From contig NZ_LMRW01000012.1 of NCBI RefSeq assembly GCF_001428255.1, forward strand, positions 330,715 to 394,714: 64,000 nucleotides of DNA. The letters are read 5' to 3'. Source of the DNA: Agromyces sp. Soil535 (lineage in GTDB: Bacteria > Actinomycetota > Actinomycetes > Actinomycetales > Microbacteriaceae). Positions 11,406 through 21,600 of the stretch are shown piece by piece. Each line of letters opens with the position of its first letter. Within the stretch, counting starts at the first letter, position 1. Both the position numbers and the translations under genes were made by a program. The notes beneath the pieces are model-generated. The model was given only the letters and a program-made list of their open reading frames with translations, was not told the origin of the DNA and searched no databases.

Positions 11406-12820
11406 CAGATGCGGTTGGAGGCTTCGGTGAGCACGCTCCGCAGGATCTGCTCGATCTCCCGGAACTCCGGCACGCCGACGGTGAGCGGCGGCGCGAGCTG
11501 GATCACGGGGTCGCCGCGGTCATCGGCCCGGCAGTAGAGGCCGGCGTCGAACAGCGCCTTCGAGAGGAACCCGCGCAGCAGGCGCTCGGACTCGTCGTCG
11601 TCGAACGTCTCCTTGGTGGCCTTGTCCTTCACGAGCTCGATGCCGAAGAAGTACCCGTCGCCGCGCACGTCGCCCACGATCGGCAGGTCGAGGAGCTTCT
11701 CGAGCTCGGCGCGGAAGAGGGGGGAGTTCACGCGGACGCGCTCGTTCAGCCCCTCCTCCTCGAAGATGTCGAGGTTCTCGAGCGCGACCGCGGCCGACAC
11801 CGGGTGCCCGCCGAAGGTGTACCCGTGGTAGAACGACGTGTTGCCCGTGGCGAACGGCTCGTAGAGCTTCTCCGACACGATCGTGGCGCCGATCGGGGAG
11901 TAGCCCGAGGTCATCGCCTTGGCGCACGTGATCATGTCGGGCACGTAGCCGTAGGCGTCGCAGGCGAACATGTGCCCGATGCGGCCGAACGCGCAGATCA
12001 CCTCGTCGGAGACGAGCAGCACGTCATACTGGTCGCAGATCTCACGCACGCGCTGGAAGTAGCCGGGAGGAGGCGGGAAGCATCCGCCCGAGTTCTGCAC
12101 CGGCTCGAGGAACACGGCGGCGACCGTCTCGGGGCCCTCGAAGAGGATCATCTCCTCGATGCGGTTCGCGGCCCAGATGCCGAACGCCTCGAGGTCGTCG
12201 GCGGGTGCCCCGACCTCCGCCGCGCGATAGAAATTCGTGTTCGGCACGCGGAATCCACCCGGCGTGAGCGGCTCGAACATCGCCTTCATCGCAGGGATGC
12301 CGGTGATCGCGAGGGCGCCCTGGGGCGTGCCGTGATAGGCCACCGCGCGTGAGATCACCTTGTGCTTGGTCGGCTGGCCCTTGAGCTTCCAGTAGTACTT
12401 CGCGAGTTTGAACGCCGTCTCGACCGCCTCGCCGCCACCGGTGGAGAAGAACACGCGGTTGAGGTCGCCGGGCGCGTATCCGGCCAGCCGGTCGGCGAGC
12501 TCGATGGCCGACGGATGCGCATACGACCAGATCGGGAAGAACGCGAGCTGCTCGGCCTGCTTGGCGGCGACCTCGGCGAGGCGGGCGCGCCCGTGGCCGG
12601 CATTGACCACGAACAGGCCCGAGAGGCCGTCGAAGTACTTCCGCCCCTCGACGTCGAAGATGTGGTGACCCTCGCCGCGGGTGATGATCGGCACGCCCGA
12701 CGTCTCCATCGTGGACTGGCGGGCGAAGTGCATCCAGAGGTGATCCTTCGCCTTCTGCTGCAGGTCGGCGCTGTCGTAGCCGGTGGCTCCGAGGCTCGTC
12801 GGCGTGTCGAGGGTGGTCAT
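11405..12820 (-). CDS. Class III aminotransferase, putrescine/polyamine--pyruvate type
   Basis: PLP-dependent fold-type I enzyme of 471 residues. The PLP lysine is Lys301 (MITCAKAMTSGY) and the pyridine-binding aspartate is Asp272 (VSDEVICAFGR). The glycine-rich phosphate site STGGGEAVETAFKLA is near residue 126. The sequence resembles SpuC/polyamine aminotransferases rather than 4-aminobutyrate aminotransferases. It would turn a diamine into an aminoaldehyde for the divergent aldehyde dehydrogenase. It is upstream of, and overlaps, the FAD oxidase gene, and downstream of the Lrp-type regulator (27 bp gap with an AGGAGG-like site). Confidence 0.9.
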   Translation of the reverse strand: MTTLDTPTSLGATGYDSADLQQKAKDHLWMHFARQSTMETSGVPIITRGEGHHIFDVEGRKYFDGLSGLFVVNAGHGRARLAEVAAKQAEQLAFFPIWSYAHPSAIELADRLAGYAPGDLNRVFFSTGGGEAVETAFKLAKYYWKLKGQPTKHKVISRAVAYHGTPQGALAITGIPAMKAMFEPLTPGGFRVPNTNFYRAAEVGAPADDLEAFGIWAANRIEEMILFEGPETVAAVFLEPVQNSGGCFPPPPGYFQRVREICDQYDVLLVSDEVICAFGRIGHMFACDAYGYVPDMITCAKAMTSGYSPIGATIVSEKLYEPFATGNTSFYHGYTFGGHPVSAAVALENLDIFEEEGLNERVRVNSPLFRAELEKLLDLPIVGDVRGDGYFFGIELVKDKATKETFDDDESERLLRGFLSKALFDAGLYCRADDRGDPVIQLAPPLTVGVPEFREIEQILRSVLTEASNRI

Positions 12821-12847
12821 CTCTGTCCTCCTAGGGGGAGCGCCCGC

Positions 12848-13330
12848 TCAGCGGGTGCCCCAGTTGTAGAACTGCTTCTGCAGCTTCAGGTAGACGAACG
12901 TCTCAGTGCTCTGCACCCCCGGGAGGTTGCGGATGCGGGAGTTCAGGAGCGTGATGAGCTCCTCGTCGTTCTCGCACACGACCTCGGCCAGCAGGTCGAA
13001 GCTCCCCGCCGTGAGCACGACGTAGTCGAGCTCCGGGATCTCGGCGAGTCGCTCCGCGAGCTCCCGCGTGTCGCCGCCGGCGCGGATGCCGATCATCGCC
13101 TGGCGGGTGAAGCCGAGCTGCATCGGATCGGTGACCGCGACGATCTGCATGACCCCCGACTCGGTGAGCCGCTGCACCCGCTGGCGTACCGCCGCCTCCG
13201 AGAGGCCGACGGCCTTGCCGATGTCGGCATAGGAACGCCGGCCGTCGGCCTGGAGCTGCTCGATGATCGCCTTCGAGACGTCGTCGAGGTGCACCGGCCG
13301 TGGCGAGGCGGAGCGAGCAGCGTTCGTCAT
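12848..13330 (-). CDS. Lrp/AsnC family transcriptional regulator
   Basis: 160 residues. An N-terminal winged helix-turn-helix (IEQLQADGRRSYADIGKAVG, then VRQRVQRL) is followed by an alpha-beta RAM effector domain (residues about 75-150). Members sense amino acids or related nitrogen compounds as octamers. Its position between the aminotransferase/oxidase genes and the divergent aldehyde dehydrogenase makes it the likely local regulator of amine catabolism. A CACAAT hexamer 6 nt before the ATG suggests a leaderless transcript. A 19-bp dyad in the intergenic region (13395-13413) is a candidate binding site. Confidence 0.93.
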   Translation of the reverse strand: MTNAARSASPRPVHLDDVSKAIIEQLQADGRRSYADIGKAVGLSEAAVRQRVQRLTESGVMQIVAVTDPMQLGFTRQAMIGIRAGGDTRELAERLAEIPELDYVVLTAGSFDLLAEVVCENDEELITLLNSRIRNLPGVQSTETFVYLKLQKQFYNWGTR

Positions 13331-13394
13331 GCGTCGATTGTGTCAGTGGCGGATGCCGCGAGCAAGCGATTCCGTCGATTCACACCCGAAACAC

Positions 13395-13413
13395 AACTGA
13401 TTCCAAATCAATT
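13395..13413. promoter_or_regulatory. AT-rich dyad, candidate Lrp-type operator
   Basis: AACTGATTCCAAATCAATT contains the arms TGATT and AATCA around a 3-bp centre, plus a second matched AA/TT pair. It is one of the most AT-rich spots in the window and lies in the 185-bp divergent region between the regulator and the aldehyde dehydrogenase. A further GATTC half-like repeat occurs at about 13368-13380. Confidence 0.45.
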
Positions 13414-13515
13414 GCTCGCACTCCGCGACCGAGCGCCACTACCATGGGCGTTCGGCGCCGCCCCTGGCGCCGTGGCGCGAGAGCGTCGTGCGGACGAGTC
13501 TGAGGATCGACACCC

Positions 13516-14961
13516 ATGCGCAGTGGAACACTGACCGGCACCCTCCGGAACTTCATCGGCGGCGAGTACGTCGAGGCCCGCGCCGAGGCGGTACTCGACC
13601 TCGTCGACCCGGCAACCGAGGAGGTCTACGGCACTTCGCCCGTCTCGACGGCTGCGGACATCGATGCCGCGTACCGTGCGGCATCCGACGCCTTCGAGAC
13701 CTGGGGCGAGTCGACCCCGGCCGAGCGCCAGCTGGCCCTCTTCCGCATCGCCGACGCGATGGAGGCGCGCGCGGAGGAGTTCGCCGACCTCGAGTCGCAG
13801 GACACCGGGAAGCCCAGAGCCACGCTCGTGGCCGACGAGATCCTGCAGTCGGTCGACCAGCTGCGGTTCTTCGCGGGAGCCGCCCGCAATCTCGAGGGCC
13901 GCTCCGCCGCCGAGTACCTGGCCGGCCACACCTCGTTCGTGCGCCGCGAGCCGATCGGCGTCATCGGCCAGGTGACGCCGTGGAACTACCCGCTGAACAT
14001 GGCCGTGTGGAAGGTCGCGCCGGCGATCGCCGCGGGCAACACCGTCGTCCTGAAGCCCTCGGACACGACGCCGCTCTCGACGCTCAAGCTCGCGGAGGTC
14101 GCTGCCGAGTTCCTGCCCGCCGGCGTGCTCAACGTCGTGACCGGCGACCGGGCCACGGGCGCGGCACTGCTCGAGCACCCTGCACCGCAGATGGTCGCGA
14201 TCACCGGCTCCGTGCGAGCGGGCATGGAGGTCGCGAAGGCGGCGGCATCCGACCTCAAGCGCGTGCACCTGGAGCTCGGCGGCAAGGCGCCCGCGATCGT
14301 GTTCCCCGACACCGACCTGCAGCGGGCGGCCGCGGGCGTCGTCGTCGCCGCCTACTTCAATGCGGGCCAGGACTGCACCGCCGCCACTCGGGTGATCGTG
14401 CACGAGTCGGTGCACGACGAGTTCGTGAACGCCCTCGTCGTGGAGACGAGGGCGAGCGCCCGCACCGGTGGCCCTCGAGAGGAGGGCGTCCTCTACGGAC
14501 CGCTCAACAACCGGAGCCAGCTCGCCCACGTGTCGGGATTCATCGATCGCCTGCCGAGCCACGCCGAGATCGCCGTCGGCGGGCGCCGTCAGGGCGACCG
14601 CGGGTACTTCTGGGAGGCCACCGTGGTCACCGGGCTGCACCAGGACGACGAAGCCGTGCAGCGTGAGATCTTCGGCCCGGTGCTCACCGTGCAGTCGTTC
14701 CGCGACGACGCCGAGGCGCTGTCGATGGCCAACGGCGTCGAGTACGCGCTCGCGGCATCCGTGTGGACGAGCGACCACGGACGTGCGATGCGGTTCGCCA
14801 AGCACCTCGACTTCGGCTGCGTCTGGATCAACACGCACATCCCGTTCGTCTCGGACATGCCGCACGGCGGATTCAAGCACTCGGGCTACGGCAAGGACCT
14901 CTCGAACTACGGATTCGAGGACTACACGCGCATCAAGCACGTGATGAGCCACCTCGGCTGA
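13516..14961 (+). CDS. Aldehyde dehydrogenase, gamma-aminobutyraldehyde dehydrogenase-like
   Basis: NAD(P)-dependent ALDH of 481 residues. The catalytic nucleophile is Cys287 (FNAGQDCTAA) and the general base is Glu253 (HLELGGKAP). The cofactor loop PWNYPLNMAVWK and the C-terminal PHGGFKHSGYGKD segment are intact. The sequence is closest to gamma-aminobutyraldehyde/betaine aldehyde dehydrogenases (PatD/PuuC type). It would oxidise the aminoaldehyde made by the divergent aminotransferase/oxidase pair to GABA, which gabT at 38-39.5 kb could use. Start ATG 13516 follows a GAGG-like site. Only 32 bp separate its stop from the next gene. Confidence 0.9.
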   Translation: MRSGTLTGTLRNFIGGEYVEARAEAVLDLVDPATEEVYGTSPVSTAADIDAAYRAASDAFETWGESTPAERQLALFRIADAMEARAEEFADLESQDTGKPRATLVADEILQSVDQLRFFAGAARNLEGRSAAEYLAGHTSFVRREPIGVIGQVTPWNYPLNMAVWKVAPAIAAGNTVVLKPSDTTPLSTLKLAEVAAEFLPAGVLNVVTGDRATGAALLEHPAPQMVAITGSVRAGMEVAKAAASDLKRVHLELGGKAPAIVFPDTDLQRAAAGVVVAAYFNAGQDCTAATRVIVHESVHDEFVNALVVETRASARTGGPREEGVLYGPLNNRSQLAHVSGFIDRLPSHAEIAVGGRRQGDRGYFWEATVVTGLHQDDEAVQREIFGPVLTVQSFRDDAEALSMANGVEYALAASVWTSDHGRAMRFAKHLDFGCVWINTHIPFVSDMPHGGFKHSGYGKDLSNYGFEDYTRIKHVMSHLG

Positions 14962-14980
14962 CGAGTGCGGCCGGCGGTGC

Positions 14981-14986
14981 CAGACT
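14981..14986 (+). promoter_or_regulatory. Possible -10 element before the FHA gene that opens the signalling cluster
   Basis: CAGACT, 7 nt before ATG 14994, fits the leaderless geometry seen elsewhere but deviates from TANNNT at the first base. Read-through from the aldehyde dehydrogenase gene is also possible. Confidence 0.3.
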
Positions 14987-14993
14987 GGTCGGC

Positions 14994-16271
14994 ATGGTCG
15001 CGGGATCCGTCATGAGCGCCGCGGCGCCCGGCGCGCCCGCCTGGGACGTGGTGATCGGCGACCGCTTCATCGCCGCGATCGCGGCGCCCGCGCCCGACGC
15101 CTGCACATCGGCGCTCGCGGCAGCCGCCGGCGACGAGGGGGTGAGCGTCGAGTCCCTCGTGGGACGGGTCCCGCTCGGCGGCGCCGATGCCGTCGATTCC
15201 TTCGCGATCGTGTGGTGGCCGGGCCCCGACACGTCCGAGGTCACGGCGGTGGTGCGCGGCGACGCCGTGGTCGACCTGACGTCGCCCGGCGGCACCCGGC
15301 GGTTCGACGCACGCGGCATCCGACCGTGGCACCTCGCCGAGTTCGGCGCCGTGATCTCGCTGCGAGTGACGGGCGCGGGTACCCCGCTCGATCGCCTCGG
15401 CGAGGCCGTCGACCACCTGGTGCACGCTCGTGCGAGCCTGCGCGTGTCGGCGCTCGAGTGGTCCGCGGTCGCGCCGCAACCGAGACGGCCGGATGCCTCC
15501 GTCGCCGATGCCGACACGATCCTCGTGCCGCGCGGCCGCATGGGCGGACCCCCACCGCCGAGCGCCGCGACGGCACCGGTCGTCATCGCGCCTCCGCCCG
15601 TTCCCGGCGACGATGCCGCAGTCGACCTGGTCCGCGCGCCGCGACGGGCGTCCGAGCGGCGAGAGGCCGGCCGACCGGGTCCCCGCCGGGGCCGGCCGTC
15701 GACGCCCGCGCCCGACCGGGAGCTCGCCGGACGCACGCCGCACGTGATCGGGGCCGCGCTGCGCGGGCTCGCGGCATCCGCCGACGTCGAAGCGCCGCCG
15801 CACCCGCCCGCCGCCCGGGGCGGCTCCACGACCGTCCCCGCGCCGACCGGATCCCAGGCGACCGCGCGACCCGACGTCCCCTCGTTCCGCATCGGCGACG
15901 GTGCGCCGCATCCGGTCACGGGCCCGGTGCTCATCGGGCGGCGCCCGCTCGCACCGCGCATCCCGGACCCGGCCGGTGGCGTCCCCGAGCTCGTCGCGGT
16001 CGCCTCGCCGCGCGCGGTCGTGTCGGGCACCCACCTCGAGCTGCGCGTGGAGGGGACCCGTCTCGTCGCGACCGACCTGAGGTCCACGAACGGCACCATC
16101 GTGCGCAGTGCGTCGGGCTCGCGGCGCATGCGCGCGGGCGAGTCGATCGTGGTGGCCCCGGGCACCAGTCTCGACCTCGGAGACGATACGATCATCGAGA
16201 TCCTCCCCGCCCCGCAGCACCCCTCGAACCCCCCACTCGAGACCCCCGAAAGACAGCAGGCAGCCCCGTGA
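14994..16271 (+). CDS. FHA domain-containing protein
   Basis: 425 residues. An N-terminal region of about 170 residues (PAWDVVIGDRFIAAIAAP onward) has no family I recognise. A disordered Pro/Ala/Arg-rich linker covers about residues 170-300. A C-terminal forkhead-associated fold occupies about residues 310-410, with VLIGRRP, a VSGTHLEL segment (Ser and His of the phosphothreonine pocket) and DLRSTNGTIVR. FHA domains read phosphothreonine, so it probably docks onto substrates of the kinase two genes downstream. ATG 14994 was chosen; ATG 15012 is an alternative. The stop overlaps the GTG of the PP2C gene by four bases. Confidence 0.85.
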   Translation: MVAGSVMSAAAPGAPAWDVVIGDRFIAAIAAPAPDACTSALAAAAGDEGVSVESLVGRVPLGGADAVDSFAIVWWPGPDTSEVTAVVRGDAVVDLTSPGGTRRFDARGIRPWHLAEFGAVISLRVTGAGTPLDRLGEAVDHLVHARASLRVSALEWSAVAPQPRRPDASVADADTILVPRGRMGGPPPPSAATAPVVIAPPPVPGDDAAVDLVRAPRRASERREAGRPGPRRGRPSTPAPDRELAGRTPHVIGAALRGLAASADVEAPPHPPAARGGSTTVPAPTGSQATARPDVPSFRIGDGAPHPVTGPVLIGRRPLAPRIPDPAGGVPELVAVASPRAVVSGTHLELRVEGTRLVATDLRSTNGTIVRSASGSRRMRAGESIVVAPGTSLDLGDDTIIEILPAPQHPSNPPLETPERQQAAP

Positions 16272-17095
16272 CCCAGATCGGCAACGGCATCGCCCGGCAT
16301 CGCGTCACGCTGCCGGACGGCTCCGAGATCACGATCGCGTGGGCTGCGCTGACCGACACCGGCCTGCGCCGCGAGGTCAATGAGGACAGCTTCGTCGCGC
16401 AGGCGCCGATCTTCGCCGTCGCCGACGGCATGGGCGGCCATGCCGCCGGCGACTTCGCGAGCGCCGCCGTCGTCACCCGCCTCGCCGAGCACGGCGGCAA
16501 GCCGATGATGGGAACGCCCGAGATCGACGCGGCCCTCCGGCTCGCCGTCCAGGACATGGGTCGGGGCGCCGGCGTCACCGACGAGGGGAGCGGCACCACC
16601 GTCACCGGCGCCGCGCTCGGCGCGATCTCCGACGAACCCGCGTGGATCGTGTTCAACATCGGCGATTCCAGGGTGTACCGGCTCGTCGGCGGGGTGCTCG
16701 AGCAGCTCACCGTCGACCACTCGATCGTGCAGGAGCTCGTCGACGCAGGGCAGATCACGCGCGAGGAGGCCGACACCCACCCGCACTCCAACGTGATCAC
16801 GCGCGCGGTCGGATTCCACGAGGCGCCGATCCCCGATTACCGGGCGATCGCGGTCGAATCCGGCATGCGCCTGCTCATCTGCTCCGACGGCCTCACCAAG
16901 GAGCTCACGTCGTACGGGATCCGGCACTTCCTCGTCGCGAACCCCAAGCCCGACGCGGCCGCCAGGCAGCTCGTGGAGGCGGCGCTCGGCAACGGCGGAC
17001 GCGACAACATCACGGTCGTCGTCGTCGACGTGCTGAAGGTCGTGCGTCCCGCCCATGTCAGCGGTCGCCGGAGCGCGGACAGCGACATCGACTGA
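16268..17095 (+). CDS. PP2C-type Ser/Thr protein phosphatase
   Basis: 275 residues, metal-dependent phosphatase that would reverse the neighbouring kinase. Motifs in order: RREVNEDS with Asp40, AVADGMGGHAAGD with Asp53, SGTTVTGA, NIGDSRVYR, LLICSDGLTKEL and GRDNITVVVVD, covering all metal-binding aspartates. No membrane segment was seen, so it is soluble. GTG 16268 overlaps the FHA gene stop (GTGA); the longer open frame upstream is a shadow of the FHA gene. Equivalent to prpC of the bifidobacterial PFNA cluster and to PstP of mycobacteria in type, though not in operon context. Confidence 0.93.
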   Translation: MTQIGNGIARHRVTLPDGSEITIAWAALTDTGLRREVNEDSFVAQAPIFAVADGMGGHAAGDFASAAVVTRLAEHGGKPMMGTPEIDAALRLAVQDMGRGAGVTDEGSGTTVTGAALGAISDEPAWIVFNIGDSRVYRLVGGVLEQLTVDHSIVQELVDAGQITREEADTHPHSNVITRAVGFHEAPIPDYRAIAVESGMRLLICSDGLTKELTSYGIRHFLVANPKPDAAARQLVEAALGNGGRDNITVVVVDVLKVVRPAHVSGRRSADSDID

Positions 17096-17160
17096 CGGAC
17101 GCCACGGGGGTGCGGGTCCGCTCTGCGCACAGCGCTTCGCGGCGGCATCCGCGGCCAATC

Positions 17161-17166
17161 TACAAT
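17161..17166 (+). promoter_or_regulatory. -10 element of a probable internal promoter before the kinase gene
   Basis: TACAAT matches the -10 consensus well and lies 62 nt before the kinase GTG, in the 133-bp gap after the phosphatase gene. No clear -35 was seen. It could make the kinase-to-FtsK part of the cluster a separate transcription unit. Confidence 0.5.
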
Positions 17167-17228
17167 GGTGGGCACCGGCCGCCGCCGGGCTACCGAGCGG
17201 CACCGGGGACCCGAGCGCTGGGAGGAAC

Positions 17229-18647
17229 GTGACGAGGCGTCTGCCGTCCACCCCGCCGAACCTGCCCGGGTTCGCGTTCATCCGCGTGCTCGGCTCTGGC
17301 GGGTTCGCCGACGTGTTCCTGTACGAGCAGAACATGCCGCGTCGCCTCGTCGCGGTGAAGGTCCTCCTCGCCGAGGTCGTGAACGACGAGCTGCGGCAGA
17401 TGTTCCAGGCGGAGGCCAACCTCATGGCCCAGCTCTCGTCGCACCCGTCGATCCTCACCGTGTACCAGGCGAGCGTCGCGGCCGACGGCCGGCCGTACCT
17501 CGTGATGGAGTACTGCTCCTCGTCGCTCGGCCAGCGCTATCGCGCCGTGCAACTGCCCCTCGGAGAGGTGCTCTCGATCGGCGTGCGCATCGCGAGCGCC
17601 GTCGAGACCGCGCACCGGCAGGGCGTGCTGCACCGCGACATCAAGCCGTCGAACATCCTCACCACCGCGTACGGACATCCCGTGCTCTCCGACTTCGGCA
17701 TCGCCGCGACGCTCGGCGAGGCGGAGACGAGCGAGGCGGTGGGCCTGTCGATCCCGTGGTCGGCTCCCGAAGTGCTGCACGATGAGGTCTCCGGCACCGT
17801 GGCGAGCGAGGTGTGGTCGCTCGGGGCCACCGTGTACTCGCTGATCGCCGGGCGCAGTCCCTTCGAGGTCCCCGGGGGCGACAACGCCTCGGTGACCCTC
17901 ATGTCGCGTATCGAGAAGGCGAAGCCAGCGCCCACCGGGCGCGTCGACGTGCCGCTGAGCCTCGAGCGGGTGCTCGCACGTGCCATGTCCAAGCGCCCGC
18001 AGGACCGCCAGTCCAGCGCGCTCGAGTTCATCCGCGACCTGCAGTCGGTCGAGGAGGAGCTCGGCCTGCCGCAGACGCCACTCGAGGTGGCCATGGACGA
18101 CTGGGCGCTCGCCACCGCGGTCGACCTCGACGAGCGCACCCGCGTGAGCGGCCAGCACGGGCTGGCCGACCCCCGCGGCGGCCGTCGCCGCGCACGCGGC
18201 ACGTCTGCGCGGAGCGCGGGCTCGGCGGTCGGGGCGGACTCGCGGTCGCACGAGGGCACCTCCGGACGCGTCCGCACGGCGCCGCCGACCACGAGGCGGC
18301 TCGTGTGGGGCATCTCGGTCGCGGCGGCCCTCATCGTCGCCCTCGTCAGCGCCGGCGTGGTCGCGGTCGTGCAGGGCGCCCAGTCCATCCCCGTGGTGGC
18401 GAACGTGCAGGGCAGCGCCGACGGCATCGCGGTGACGTTCACCTGGGACGACCCGGGCATCGGGAGCGGCGACGCGTACATCGTCACCGTCGACGGCGAG
18501 CCCTCGCCGATGCAGCGCGCGGCCCGCTTCGACGTGAGCGCGGAGGACGGCGACCGCGTGTGCGCGACCGTCACCGTGACGCGTGACGGGAAGTCCGGCG
18601 CGCCGAGCGCGGAGCGCTGCGTCGACGTCGCGGCGGGGGTGGGCTGA
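17229..18647 (+). CDS. Membrane Ser/Thr protein kinase (Pkb2-like)
   Basis: 472 residues. The Hanks-type kinase domain occupies about residues 15-275: glycine loop GSGGFADV (22-29), ATP lysine Lys44, catalytic HRDIKPSN with Asp137, DFGIA with Asp155, and SAPE. A basic linker is followed by one membrane helix at about 358-380 and an extracellular domain of about 85 residues that looks FN3/Ig-like and has two cysteines that could pair. There are no PASTA repeats, unlike PknB. GTG 17229 is preceded by GGGAGGA. It resembles Pkb2, the kinase of the bifidobacterial PFNA cluster. It overlaps the next gene by one base (TGATG). Confidence 0.92.
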   Translation: MTRRLPSTPPNLPGFAFIRVLGSGGFADVFLYEQNMPRRLVAVKVLLAEVVNDELRQMFQAEANLMAQLSSHPSILTVYQASVAADGRPYLVMEYCSSSLGQRYRAVQLPLGEVLSIGVRIASAVETAHRQGVLHRDIKPSNILTTAYGHPVLSDFGIAATLGEAETSEAVGLSIPWSAPEVLHDEVSGTVASEVWSLGATVYSLIAGRSPFEVPGGDNASVTLMSRIEKAKPAPTGRVDVPLSLERVLARAMSKRPQDRQSSALEFIRDLQSVEEELGLPQTPLEVAMDDWALATAVDLDERTRVSGQHGLADPRGGRRRARGTSARSAGSAVGADSRSHEGTSGRVRTAPPTTRRLVWGISVAAALIVALVSAGVVAVVQGAQSIPVVANVQGSADGIAVTFTWDDPGIGSGDAYIVTVDGEPSPMQRAARFDVSAEDGDRVCATVTVTRDGKSGAPSAERCVDVAAGVG

Positions 18648-21600
18648 TGCGACTCCCGAAGCTCTCCGGCCACCGGTCGGCGCTCGCGACCGCGGGCGCG
18701 GTCACGGCCGTCGTCGCGGTGGTCGCGGGCGTGGCCGTGGCGTCCGGCGGGTACGCGGCGCAGCGCGTCGACCTCGGCGATGCGGCGGTGTGGGTCGTCA
18801 GCGACCGCCTGCAGGCCGTGGGGCGGGCGAACACCGCGGTCCTCGAGTTGAACTCGGTCGTCGAGACCGGCGGCTCGAGCTCCGAGGTCGTGCAACAGGG
18901 CTCGACCGTGCTCGTGCTCGACCACGACCGCGCGAGCGTCGGCATCGTCGATGCGACCACGTCGACGGTCACCGACACGGTGGCCGTGCCGCCGGAGGGC
19001 ACGTCGCTCGAGCTCGCCGGGGAACGCGTCGTGGTCGCCGCCGGCGGCGACGTGTGGTCCGTGCCGATCAGCGAGTTCGCCGAGTTCGACAGCGACGCTG
19101 AGCCCGTGCTCACCTTCGGGTCTGGCGCGGTGACCTCCGTCGACCCGGCGGGCGTGCTCTTCGCCTACACGCCGTCGACAGGAGAGGTGAGGCGGGTCGA
19201 CGCGGCCGACGAGGAGACCGTGGCCGCCAGGTGGCAGCTGGCACCCGCCGACGGCGACCCCGAGGTGCAGATCACCTCGGTCGACGAGCACTGGGCCGTG
19301 CTCGACGCGACCGCCCGCACGCTCCGGCTCGACGGGCACGAGGTCGACCTCTCCGGCGTGCTGGAGCCCACCGACGACCCGGTGCTGCAGGCGCCGTCGC
19401 TGACCGGTGAGTCCGTCGCGATCGCGTACCGTCGGGGCCTGCTCACCGTCGGCCTCGACGGCGGCGAGCCACGCGTCGTCGTCGACGACGTCTCCGGCGC
19501 CCCAGCGCCGCCTCAGGTGCACGACGGATGCCTCCACGCCGCATGGGCGCGAGGCGAGGCGTGGCGCTCGTGCCCCGGCGAGGGCGAACGGCGGGCCGAG
19601 CTCGACGACGCGACGGGAGCCGGCGACTTCGCATTCGTCTCGAACGGCGAGGCGCTCGTGGTCAACGACCGCCGCAGCGGCAAGGCGTGGGCTGCATCGG
19701 ACGACTACGGGCTCATCGACAACTGGGACGAGTTGCTCGCGAACGAGCGCGACGAGGAGACGATCGAGCAGAACGATCCCGATACGCCGCCCACGATCGA
19801 GAAGAGCCAGGTGCCGCCCGTGGCGGCCGACGACGACTTCGGCGCGCGGCCCGGCCGGACCACCCTCCTGCCCGTGCTGCTCAACGACTACGACGCGAAC
19901 GGCGACGTCCTCGTCGTCGACGCGGTCGACGGCGAGCTGCCGCCCGGCGCGCGCCTCGACCTCGTGTCGGACAACCAGCAGTTGCAACTCACGCTCGACG
20001 ACGCGGCATCCGGGTCCGTCTCGTTCGGGTACGTCGTGGGCGACGGCCGCGGCGCGGCGGCGCAGGCGCGGGTCACCGTGACGGTCCGCGACCCAGACGA
20101 GAACGGCGCCCCCGTGCAGCAGCGCGAGAGCCGGGCCTCCGTCGAGAGCGGGGGCCGGGTGACGACGCCCGTGCTCGGCGACTGGGTCGACCCCGACGGG
20201 GATCCGTTCTTCCTGCGGTCCGCGTCGGTGGATGCCCCCGACGCCCTGTCCTCGACCGCTGAGGGCATCGTCGTGTTCGACGAGGCGGGCGGCGAGGGGT
20301 CGACCCGCACGGCGTCGCTCATCGTCTCCGACGGCCGCGACGAGGCGGCGGGGGCACTCACCATCGCGGTACGGGCGCCCGGCGACGTGCCGCTCGTCGC
20401 GGAGCCGTTCGTGGCGCTCGCGACCGCGGGCGAGGAGATCCGGATCGACCCGTTGCGGCACGTGCGCGGCGGGACAGGGCAGATCCGGCTGAGCGCGGTG
20501 CCGGCCAAGCCCGACGTGCAGCTCACGCCCGACTTCGACGGCGGCAGCTTCCGGTTCAGCAGCGCCGCCGTGCGCACCCACTACCTGGAGTACTCGGTCA
20601 CCGACGGCACCCAGACCGCGACCGGCCTCGTGCGCGTCGACGTGTCCGAGCCGCCCGACCGCGACACGACGCCGATCACGGTGCCGCACACGGCGTTCCT
20701 CCACGTGCAGCAGCCCGTCGACGTCGACGTGCTTGCGACCGACATCGATCCGACCGGCGGCGTGCTCATCGTGACGGGCCTCACCGATTCCGCAGAGGAC
20801 GAAGGCGTGCGCGTCGAGATCATCGACCACCGCATCCTCCGGGTCACGCTCACCCGGCCGCTCGCGACCGGGTCGACGACGTTCGGCTACCGCGTGAGCA
20901 ACGGGCTGGCCGAGGCGGACGGCGAGGTGACGGTCGTCGAGGTGCCCGATCCCGAGCGCACCCAGCCGCCCGTCGCGGCACCCGACACGATCTCGGCCCG
21001 GACGGGCGACGTCGTCGACATCGCCGTGCTCGAGAACGACGAGCACCCCGACGCGCTGCCGCTCACGCTCGCCGCGGAACTGGTCGAGAAGCCAGCGGCG
21101 GGCCTGCTGTTCGCCGCGGGCGACCGGCTCCGCTACTTCGCGCCCGACGAGCCGGGCGAGTTCGAGGCGATGTACCGGGTCGACGCACCCGACGGACAGT
21201 TCGCCACGGCGAGCGTGCGCATCTCGGTGCGCGCGGCGGACCCCGAGACCAACTCGGCGCCCGTGCCGCGCGCGATCACCGCGCGGGTGATCGCCGGGGA
21301 GACCGTGCGCATCCCCATCCCGCTCGGAGGCGCCGACCCCGACGGCGACTCCGTGCAGCTGCTCGGCCAGGAGTCGAACCCCGACCGGGGCGCCGTGACG
21401 GCACGCGGCGGCGACTGGCTGGACTACCAGGCGGGGGAGTACTCCGCGGGCACCGACTCGTTCCAGTACTCGGTCGTCGACGCGCTCGGCGCCCGGGCGA
21501 CGGGCACCATCCGTGTCGGCATCGCGCCCCGCCTCGACGGCGCACGGGCCCCCATCGCGGTCGAGGACGTCGTCACCGTGCGGCCGGGCCGCACCATCTC

